Positions 1-5,657 of a DNA stretch of 49,635 bases are shown one piece after another. Source of the stretch: Candidatus Woesearchaeota archaeon (GTDB lineage: Archaea > Nanobdellota > Nanobdellia > Woesearchaeales > JACPBV01). Location: positions 1 to 49,635 of the forward strand of contig JACPBV010000013.1 of the NCBI GenBank assembly GCA_016180135.1, given 5' to 3'. Within the stretch, counting starts at the first letter, position 1; every line of letters begins with the position of its first letter. The notes under the pieces were generated by a model. It worked only from the letters and a program-made list of their open reading frames with translations, ran no database searches and was not told the origin of the DNA. Position numbers and translations under genes: made by a program.

Positions 1-94
1 GTCCCAGGCCGGTGCAAGTCTTTACGACGCTTAGTTAAATGCTAAGGCGGATGCTCAATACAATCATCCGACAAAAGGTGGCTTATGGTGGTCC
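1..94 (+). ncRNA. rnpB: RNase P RNA, 3' end only (cut by window edge)
   Basis: The conserved 3' block of RNase P RNA is visible: GACAAAAGGTGGCTTATGG at 70-88 fits the CR V consensus (ACAnAA followed by GGCTTAT). Before it are two small hairpins, CTTAG/CTAAG (30-47) and GGATG/CATCC (48-69). The sequence ends in GTCC and runs straight into an oligo-T stretch, as expected for the end of an archaeal RNA gene. The 5' part, including the other halves of the P1 and P4 helices, lies outside the window, so the fold cannot be checked. It converges with the minus-strand nucleotidyltransferase gene. Confidence 0.65.
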
Positions 95-106
95 TTTTTA
101 TTTTCC
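95..106 (+). terminator. Oligo-T terminator of the RNase P RNA gene
   Basis: TTTTTATTTT follows directly after the 3' GTCC of the RNA. T-rich tracts without a required hairpin are the usual archaeal intrinsic terminators. Confidence 0.5.
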
Positions 107-114
107 TAAATCAT

Positions 115-729
115 CTAATTTTTTAACGATTCGCCATACAGAGTTTCAGCTTTTGCATGGGCTTTATACTTCTCAAGGATTGCATAGATTTCTTTGCCAT
201 GCTCAAGAGGGATTAAGATGCAGCTCTTTCCGACTCTTTTTCCGCCAAGCTTCTCCACAGAGCCGGTATAATGATGCTTGCCGGCAGTAAATCCATAAAG
301 CTTATTGAGGAAAGCGCCCCTGTTCTTTCTGGCTTTCTCCCATGATATGAGAAGATACTGCCTGACACCGGAGGGAAGATGCCTTGCCTCGTAAGGCCCA
401 TAGAGGACAATCCCTGTTGCGGCAAAGCTCTGATAAAGGTCTTTCCAGCCTTCAATGTTCCCTATCTTGACATTGATTTTATTGCTTATCCCTTTTACCT
501 TGAACAGGGCAGCTTCCCTGCTTTCATAAAACTGCTGGAGGAGAGCGCGAAGTTTTTTTTCTGATGCTTTTGTTGGATGTTTCGTTTCAATAAAGATATC
601 AACATCACTGTCAGTTGTTTCTTCGTTTCTGGCTGCTGAGCCAAACAAAACGATTCTTTGAATGCCGGCCATATCCTTAAGATTGCTGATAAGGAAGGTG
701 GCAAAAGAGCTGGCATAAGAGATTAGCAT
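115..729 (-). CDS. Nucleotidyltransferase-domain protein (MNT-like)
   Basis: A 204-residue protein whose N-terminal half carries the polymerase-beta-type nucleotidyltransferase signature GSAARNEETTDSDVDIF (about residues 30-46), with the GS and the DxD metal-binding aspartates present. The family transfers nucleotides to small molecules, RNA or proteins; the substrate is not evident. The C-terminal half (from about residue 110) is basic and unrecognised. Its start overlaps the stop of the upstream 136-residue gene by 7 bp, so the two are translationally coupled. With the palindromic operator upstream this resembles an MNT/HEPN-type antitoxin-toxin pair. That assignment is inference, because the C-terminal half makes it longer than minimal MNT proteins. 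Confidence 0.7.
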   Translation of the reverse strand: MLISYASSFATFLISNLKDMAGIQRIVLFGSAARNEETTDSDVDIFIETKHPTKASEKKLRALLQQFYESREAALFKVKGISNKINVKIGNIEGWKDLYQSFAATGIVLYGPYEARHLPSGVRQYLLISWEKARKNRGAFLNKLYGFTAGKHHYTGSVEKLGGKRVGKSCILIPLEHGKEIYAILEKYKAHAKAETLYGESLKN

Positions 730-1133
730 TTCGCCTCCCCCTTTAGCCGTAAAAAAAGATTGATTTTCTCCTGGAGGATTGCTTCAGGCGCTTCCGCCCC
801 ATAAGCGAGGTCATCCCTTTTTTCTTCGATGGTGATGATCAGGCCGATAAGGGGAAGCAGTCCATCGATGGTGTCGATAGGCCCAATAATCTGGTTCTTG
901 AGATGCTCAATGATGCGCTCTTTTTTCTGCTTGAACCACAGATGGTTTATCTGCGCCCCTTCCTTGATGACTGAAAGCTTGTGAAGAAAAAGCTCAAGGA
1001 CGTTAGTGGCTCCCAGAGACAGGATAAACGCTAATCTTCTCTGGTGGGCAGCCAATCCCCTGCTGTCTTTGAGAGCAGCATCTATCTCATCCAAGACCTC
1101 CCTTAACACCTCTTCGTGGCGCTCTTTACGCAT
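723..1133 (-). CDS. Small helical protein, partner of the nucleotidyltransferase (possible HEPN-like)
   Basis: 136 residues, predicted almost all alpha-helical, with no recognised catalytic motif. HEPN RNases carry R-x4-6-H; here the closest match is R-I-I-E-H (three residues between), in the middle of the chain, so membership is only suggested. It is the first gene of a two-gene unit and overlaps the nucleotidyltransferase gene by 7 bp. The start ATG has a good Shine-Dalgarno AGGTGA four bases upstream. A palindrome lies between the TATA-like TTTTTAAAG (about 1167-1176, minus strand) and the start, which suggests autoregulation. Toxin-like partner is the best guess; a plain accessory subunit is equally possible. 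Confidence 0.55.
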   Translation of the reverse strand: MRKERHEEVLREVLDEIDAALKDSRGLAAHQRRLAFILSLGATNVLELFLHKLSVIKEGAQINHLWFKQKKERIIEHLKNQIIGPIDTIDGLLPLIGLIITIEEKRDDLAYGAEAPEAILQEKINLFLRLKGEAKC

Positions 1134-1142
1134 AAGTCACCT

Positions 1143-1228
1143 GTCTTAAGGTCATTAAGACGGATGTCTTTAAAAATGTTTCCTAGAGATTAAGGCACAT
1201 GACTTAAAACAGTTAAGACAGAAGTCTT
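1143..1228. promoter_or_regulatory. Duplicated palindromic operator of the nucleotidyltransferase module
   Basis: A 28-bp element occurs twice with a 58-bp period (1143-1170 and 1201-1228). Each copy is GTCTTAA-N5-TTAAGAC (the second has GACTTAA), then four bases, then a further GTCTT half-site. The proximal copy covers the expected transcription start of the minus-strand gene at 1133; the distal one is upstream of its TATA-like box. This is the layout of a repressor-controlled, autoregulated promoter. Confidence 0.6.
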
Positions 1229-1252
1229 GAAGAAGAATGCAGATATGAGCCA

Positions 1253-1772
1253 TCATTTTTTATCTTTGGCAGAATTTTCCCTTTCTCTTGCCCTCAACTC
1301 ATCCATCAAAACAAAGCTTAATCTTTTCTCACACACCAAAAGTTTTCTCCTTGCCACATCTTTTCCAAATGCTTTTTCCAGCCTCTCCACAAGGCCGCAA
1401 ATTTCAGGAAACTTTTTTTCTAATGCGGAGTCAGTAGGTTAAAATTCGGGCGCCGACCTTCGAATAATAGTTTCGAAGAGCGGCCATGACCTCTCGAGTA
1501 TGATCAGTGATAGCATCTTTCGCCAAACTGATGTTAAACTGGGTAATCCCAGATTGAAAAGTATTTCCCCAAAAATCATTTGGACATTCAAGAACGGCAG
1601 GGGGAAAGGAATCAAACCTTCGGTGCAATCCATCTTGCAGTTTCTGAGAATACGATTGATAATACCTCGAAAGGCTATAAGGATTCCCTCCAAAAACAGC
1701 CCAGACAAAGTTATGATGATAAAATGTTTCTTTCGGAGTTTCCGTTCGGAGGTCAACTATCGGTTCATTCAT
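1253..1772 (-). pseudogene. Hypothetical gene interrupted by a +1 frameshift
   Basis: The first frame runs from ATG 1772 (a TTG at 1781 is also in frame) for 113 codons to a TGA at 1431-1433. Skipping one base at TAC-TGA-C (1430-1436) opens a second frame that continues for about 58 residues, Lys/Glu/Arg-rich, to the TGA at 1253-1255. The second part reads as real protein (for example GLVERLEKAFGKDVARRKLL) but has no good start of its own; only a GTG at 1390 is available. Together they would make about 170 residues, not recognised as any family. A box TTTATAAAT (1796-1804) is 28 bp before the ATG. It could be a decayed gene, an assembly error or a recoded gene. Confidence 0.45.
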
Positions 1773-1795
1773 ATTCTCCAAAGAGATATTGGCCG

Positions 1796-1825
1796 ATTTA
1801 TAAACCCATGCACAATTTTATATAC
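1796..1825. promoter_or_regulatory. Divergent TATA boxes between the frameshifted gene and the NFACT gene
   Basis: TTTATAAAT (minus strand, 1796-1804) points to the gene starting at 1772 and gives a nearly leaderless transcript. TTTTATATAC (plus strand, 1816-1825) points to the NFACT gene and gives a leader of about 45 nt. Confidence 0.45.
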
Positions 1826-1892
1826 TCCAATATATCTGTTTCCATGCAACGGACTTCAAAATACCTTCCTGCAAACCAAAGATGAGAACGCC

Positions 1893-3002
1893 ATGAAAAA
1901 ATCCCTCGCTTCGATCGAGATCCGCCAAATTGTCAAAGAGCTTCAGTCATTGATAGGCTCTAAGCTCGACACTATTTACCATCCAAAAGAAGGCGAGCTT
2001 TATCTTCTTTTCCACATAACCGGCGAAGGAAAAAAGATTTTAAAAATCATATCCGGAAAATTCTTCTACATTACTTCTTCAAGGCCGATCGCAGGCGAGC
2101 CCTCAGGATTCTGCCTTTTGCTGAGAAAGCACATTGACAATGCAAGAGTCAAGGAGATAAGGCAGCTGGAAAGCGAAAGGATTGTCGCAGTCACCTTTGA
2201 GAAGGAGGAGCAGAAAAAGCTCTATATCGAGCTGTTTGGCAGGGGAAATATCATCCTGTGCGATAAAGATAATAATATCATTGGCGCGCTTTCCTACCCT
2301 TCTTTCAAGGACAGGGAGATTAAGGCAAAAAAACGTTATGAGTACCCCAAGATGAAGTTAAACTTATTTTCAATGTCAGAAAAAGAATTTGCCAGCCTTC
2401 TCAAAGCAAGCTCCCTTGCGCTGGTAAAGTGCCTTGCGATCGAGGTGGGGATGGGCGGGCCTTATGCAGAGGAAATATGCAGAACAGCCGATATTCCAAA
2501 AGATACTGCCCCTTCTTCGCTCACTGCCGCTCAGCAGGAATCGATATTCAGGTGTATTCGTGATTTGCTTTCAAAAAACCCTTCTCCGATTATTCTTCTT
2601 GAAGGAGGCGAAGCGCAGGAGGTTCTGCCATTCCCCCTGAAAGTGTTTCAGCATCTTGAGCAAAAGGTATTTTCCAGCTATCTTGAGGCTTTGGAACGTT
2701 ATTTCACAGAATATTACAAAGAGCCGGTTCCATTGACCGCCAAAGAAAAAGAGCTGGAAAGGATAAAAAGCCTTATTGGCATCCAGGAAAAGCACCTTAA
2801 AGAGCTTGAAGGTGAAGAAGCTGCCCAGCGGGAAAAAGCAGAATCTATCTACCTCCATTACAGCCTCCTGATGGAGCTCGCCGCTGAAGTGAAGGCATCA
2901 GCAGAAAAGCACGGGTGGGGCAGGGTGCAGAGCCTCCTGGACGAAGTCAAGATCCTTAAAAAGATCAACCCTAAGGAAAAGACAATCGATGTTGATCTGT
3001 AA
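1893..3002 (+). CDS. NFACT N-domain protein (RqcH/FbpA-like), lacking the NFACT-R half
   Basis: A 369-residue protein matching the N-terminal half of the NFACT family (RqcH, Rqc2/NEMF, FbpA), which binds stalled 50S-peptidyl-tRNA complexes and tRNA in ribosome quality control. The start MKKSLASIEIRQIVKELQ, the segment ELFGRGNIILCDKDNNIIG and a coiled coil (about residues 280-330) are typical. The protein ends just after KINPKEKTIDVDL, where full-length archaeal members (about 650 residues) continue into the NFACT-R domain; no continuation exists downstream in any frame. The ATG at 1893 was chosen over the longer in-frame extension because similarity begins there. Whether tail synthesis remains possible is unknown. 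Confidence 0.8.
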   Translation: MKKSLASIEIRQIVKELQSLIGSKLDTIYHPKEGELYLLFHITGEGKKILKIISGKFFYITSSRPIAGEPSGFCLLLRKHIDNARVKEIRQLESERIVAVTFEKEEQKKLYIELFGRGNIILCDKDNNIIGALSYPSFKDREIKAKKRYEYPKMKLNLFSMSEKEFASLLKASSLALVKCLAIEVGMGGPYAEEICRTADIPKDTAPSSLTAAQQESIFRCIRDLLSKNPSPIILLEGGEAQEVLPFPLKVFQHLEQKVFSSYLEALERYFTEYYKEPVPLTAKEKELERIKSLIGIQEKHLKELEGEEAAQREKAESIYLHYSLLMELAAEVKASAEKHGWGRVQSLLDEVKILKKINPKEKTIDVDL

Positions 3003-3069
3003 GAAAGATTTCCGAAGTGAGATGTGAAAATAATAATGTTTATATAATGTTGCCCAGGAGAAAGTTTCT

Positions 3070-3750
3070 ATGGCGCTTAAGTTCCACCAGGATATGGAGA
3101 AATACCTTGCATTGAGGAAAAGGCAGCAGTTTCTAAAAAACATGTCCTCCGCCGCCTGGTCCCGGGTTGCCCATGCCTCGCACAATATCGGAAACTCGTT
3201 CAGCCATTATGCCGGCGCTCTGAAGAATACCTTCAGGAAAAAGCATCTGATGGTGTCAGGGACAAGCCCTCCGGCCGATGAGCACAGGCCCACGTTAGAA
3301 AAAGTTATTGAAGAGAAAGTCATTGAAGAGAAAGCAAAAGATATTACTGCCGCCGCAGGCAGTCCCCAGGCAGCGCATCAATCAGAAAACAAATCAGATG
3401 AAAAGCCAGCTGCAAAGCCTCAAAAAAAGACTTTTGGGTCGATGGTAAAGGCGCTCTCGGGCTTCATCTCAATAAGCACCGTCGCCGAGATAGAGGAAGA
3501 AAAGAACAAGATCCAGGAAGAGCAGGCCGTGAAGGATTATTTTGATGTCCAGGAGATGATGGGAGGCCAGCCTTCAGGTGCCGTCATGTCAAATGTGCCG
3601 GCAGCTTCCGACGAAGGCCATGCAGTTGAGAATGTCTCCCAGCTGTTCCCAAAATCCGTTTCTGCAAAGACCGCAAATGCCCGTGAGGAAGGAGATGAAG
3701 TGATAGAGCTGGACAAAGGATACAAAATCAGAGTTATCCAGAACAGATGA
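3070..3750 (+). CDS. Hypothetical protein with basic helical N-terminus and low-complexity middle
   Basis: 226 residues, not recognised. Residues 1-45 are a basic, helix-forming segment with aromatic residues but no clear membrane span. Residues 75-125 are Glu/Lys/Ala-rich with a repeat KVIEEKVIEEKA, probably disordered. The C-terminal 100 residues are mixed, ending in a short beta-rich part (EVIELDKGYKIRVIQ). It has its own promoter (TTTATATAAT at 3040-3049) and a purine-rich Shine-Dalgarno just before the ATG. It is followed by a T7 tract, so it looks like a single-gene transcript. There is no contextual clue to function. Confidence 0.6.
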   Translation: MALKFHQDMEKYLALRKRQQFLKNMSSAAWSRVAHASHNIGNSFSHYAGALKNTFRKKHLMVSGTSPPADEHRPTLEKVIEEKVIEEKAKDITAAAGSPQAAHQSENKSDEKPAAKPQKKTFGSMVKALSGFISISTVAEIEEEKNKIQEEQAVKDYFDVQEMMGGQPSGAVMSNVPAASDEGHAVENVSQLFPKSVSAKTANAREEGDEVIELDKGYKIRVIQNR

Positions 3751-3766
3751 TAAGGTCAGCTGCCAG

Positions 3767-3773
3767 TTTTTTT
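3767..3773 (+). terminator. Oligo-T terminator after the 226-residue gene
   Basis: Seven consecutive T residues 16 bases after the stop codon. A purine-rich tract with no ORF (about 3776-3870) follows, up to the 5S rRNA promoter. Confidence 0.5.
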
Positions 3774-3892
3774 GAAAGAAGTATAATCCAGAAAAAGACA
3801 AAGAGATAGTAGAAGAAGAAGGTAAAGAAGGAGTAGAAGAAGGTAAGGGAGAAGAAGAGGGATTCGGGTTGTGGGATTGAAGAATTCGCAAC

Positions 3893-3901
3893 GTTTTTAA
3901 A
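3893..3901 (+). promoter_or_regulatory. TATA box of the 5S rRNA gene
   Basis: GTTTTTAAAC-type box centred about 25 bp before the first base of the 5S rRNA, preceded by a purine-containing BRE-like CGCAACG. Confidence 0.6.
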
Positions 3902-3921
3902 CAAACCCCCGCTTCCTGCAC

Positions 3922-4033
3922 TTGGACGGCCATAGGGGCTTGGTTCACCTGATCCCATTTCGAACTCAGAAGTTAAGCAGGCCTCCGTTCTTAGCGGTAC
4001 TGCATTCCGCGGGAAACTAGGGAAGCTGTCCAC
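3922..4033 (+). rRNA. rrf: 5S ribosomal RNA
   Basis: About 112 nt. The closing helix TTGGACGGC (3922-3930) pairs with GCTGTCCAC (4025-4033). Conserved internal blocks include GATCCCATTTCGAACTCAG and AGAAGTTAAGC in loops B/C and helix III, and GCGGTACTGC towards loop E. It stands alone: there is a dedicated TATA box upstream and T-rich termination downstream, with no 16S, 23S or tRNA genes nearby. Unlinked 5S genes are known in some archaea. The ends are set by the terminal helix and may be off by one or two bases. Confidence 0.9.
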
Positions 4034-4034
4034 C

Positions 4035-4044
4035 TTTTATTTTT
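4035..4044 (+). terminator. Oligo-T terminator of 5S rRNA
   Basis: TTTTATTTTT begins two bases after the closing helix of the 5S rRNA. Confidence 0.6.
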
Positions 4045-4154
4045 ACTTCAGGTGTTTTTCTTCAGGTGTTTTTCTTCAGAGTTTTTCATCCGTTGGGCTT
4101 TAGCCCCGGCATTTTTCATAGAGTTTAAGCTCACACCAACCTCCTTCAACAACC

Positions 4155-4163
4155 TTTTTATAC
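4155..4163 (+). promoter_or_regulatory. TATA box of the UDP-sugar dehydrogenase gene
   Basis: TTTTTATAC about 34 bp before the ATG at 4193, preceded by the BRE-like CAACC. The predicted transcript has a leader of about ten bases or fewer. Confidence 0.5.
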
Positions 4164-4192
4164 CCCCTAAAAATCTCCTTCTTTGAGCCAAA

Positions 4193-5491
4193 ATGAATAT
4201 CGCAATAATCGGAACAGGATATGTGGGATTAGTTACAGGGACCTGTCTTGCAAATCTCGGCAACAATGTCATTTGCATTGACATCGACAAAAATAAGATT
4301 GACAGCCTCAAGAATGGAGTCATGCCTATCTATGAGCCAGGCCTGAAGGAGATGGTCGAGCGCAATGCGAAAGAGAAGAGAATCTCATTCACCACCTCGC
4401 TGAAAGAGGGCATGGGAAGCGCAGATATTATCTTCATCGCAGTTGGTACTCCCCAGGGAAAAGACGGCAGCGCTGACCTGCAGTATGTGTTTAAGGTTGC
4501 TGAAGACATCGGAAAAGAAATTGATTCTTATAAGGTTATCGTCGATAAAAGCACAGTTCCGGTCGGGACTGCAGAAAAGGTTAAGGCAATAATCTCAAAA
4601 AACCTGAAAAAACCTGTCCCTTTTGACGTTGTCTCCAACCCGGAATTCCTCAGGGAAGGAAAAGCCATAAAGGATTTTCTCAGCCCGGACAGGGTTGTTG
4701 TCGGCGTGGAGTCGGAAAAGGCAAAATCAGCTATGGCAAAGCTCTACAGGCCATTGGAGCGCACAGGCAGGCCGGTGTTCTTCACCGGCATCAAAAGCGC
4801 AGAGATGATAAAATATGCCTCTAATGCGTTCCTTGCTGCAAAGATCTCGTTCATCAATGAGCTCAGCCATTTCGCTGAGAAGATGGGCGCAGACATTAAG
4901 GTTGTTGCTGCCGGCATGGGCATGGACGAGAGGATCGGCCCAAGATTCCTCCAGGCAGGCATCGGGTATGGAGGCTCCTGTTTCCCGAAAGATGTTCAGG
5001 CGTTGATGAGGTCCATGAAAGACAATAGTTGCCCGGCATTGATTCTAGGGGCGGTTGAAGAGGTCAATGAGCGCCAGAAGCTTTCGCTGATCCAAAAGAT
5101 CCGTGATGCCCTTGGAAGCCTTGAAGGGAAAAAGATTGCAGTGTGGGGCCTCGCATTCAAGCCGGATACCGACGATATGAGGGAAGCTCCTTCATTAGTC
5201 ATCATTCCCAAACTTCAAGAACAGGGCGCAAAGATCGCTGCATTTGACCCTGCAGCGATGGAAGAGGCGAAAAAACACTTCAGCGGCATCGCTTATGGTA
5301 ATGATCCCTATGGGGTGCTGGAAGGCGCTGATGCATTGGTCATCCTAACTGAATGGGATGAGTTTCGTGAATTGGATCTTGAGAAAGTTAAATCTTCCCT
5401 GAAGAGCCCCAATGTTATTGACGGAAGGAATATGTACGATCCAAAGGAGATGAAAGCCATGGGCTTTGTCTACAGAAGCATCGGAAGATAA
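4193..5491 (+). CDS. ugd: UDP-glucose/GDP-mannose 6-dehydrogenase family protein
   Basis: 432 residues, full length for the family, which oxidises a nucleotide sugar (usually UDP-glucose to UDP-glucuronate) with two NAD+. The N-terminal Rossmann loop GTGYVG is at residues 7-12. DKSTVPVGT and NPEFLREG follow, then the catalytic-cysteine motif GYGGSCFPKD with Cys263. The C-terminal UDP-binding domain begins near residue 310 (KIAVWGLAFKPDTDDMREAPS). The exact sugar nucleotide cannot be told from sequence. The next gene downstream begins with a sugar-phosphate nucleotidyltransferase, so the two probably feed a nucleotide-sugar pathway for surface glycans. Confidence 0.9.
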   Translation: MNIAIIGTGYVGLVTGTCLANLGNNVICIDIDKNKIDSLKNGVMPIYEPGLKEMVERNAKEKRISFTTSLKEGMGSADIIFIAVGTPQGKDGSADLQYVFKVAEDIGKEIDSYKVIVDKSTVPVGTAEKVKAIISKNLKKPVPFDVVSNPEFLREGKAIKDFLSPDRVVVGVESEKAKSAMAKLYRPLERTGRPVFFTGIKSAEMIKYASNAFLAAKISFINELSHFAEKMGADIKVVAAGMGMDERIGPRFLQAGIGYGGSCFPKDVQALMRSMKDNSCPALILGAVEEVNERQKLSLIQKIRDALGSLEGKKIAVWGLAFKPDTDDMREAPSLVIIPKLQEQGAKIAAFDPAAMEEAKKHFSGIAYGNDPYGVLEGADALVILTEWDEFRELDLEKVKSSLKSPNVIDGRNMYDPKEMKAMGFVYRSIGR

Positions 5492-5498
5492 AGTAGGG

Positions 5499-5654
5499 GG
5501 TATCAGTGTAGGATGGTAAGGTAGAAGGTATCAGTGTAGGATGGTAAGGTAGAAGGTATCAGTGTAGGATGGTAAGGTAGAAGGTATCAGTGTAGGATAA
5601 GGTAGAAGGTATCAGTGTAGGATGGTAAGGTAGAAGGTATCAGTTTAGGAGGAT
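5499..5654 (+). repeat. 28-bp tandem array between ugd and the fusion gene
   Basis: Five units of GGTATCAGTGTAGGATGGTAAGGTAGAA (written here as 28 bp in two roughly similar halves GTAGGATGGTA / GTAGAAGGTAT), one of them shortened by four bases, then a partial unit. The partial unit blends into TTTAGGAGGATAAG, whose AGGAGG is the ribosome binding site of the gene at 5658. The units carry the same GTAGGAT core, so the array probably arose by duplicating the ribosome-binding region. Confidence 0.9.
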
Positions 5655-5657
5655 AAG

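Noticed and set aside
723..1133. Firm HEPN toxin call
   Set aside because: The R-x4-6-H motif is not met (only R-x3-H), so it is given as possible only.
1227..1442. Plus-strand ORF of 71 codons
   Set aside because: The opposite strand reads as the second half of the frameshifted gene with better amino-acid composition; the plus frame is its shadow.
1500..1892. Long N-terminal extension of the NFACT gene
   Set aside because: Family similarity begins at the ATG at 1893, and the promoter boxes and the opposite-strand gene lie within the extension.
5499..5654. CRISPR array
   Set aside because: Units are contiguous with no unique spacers between them.
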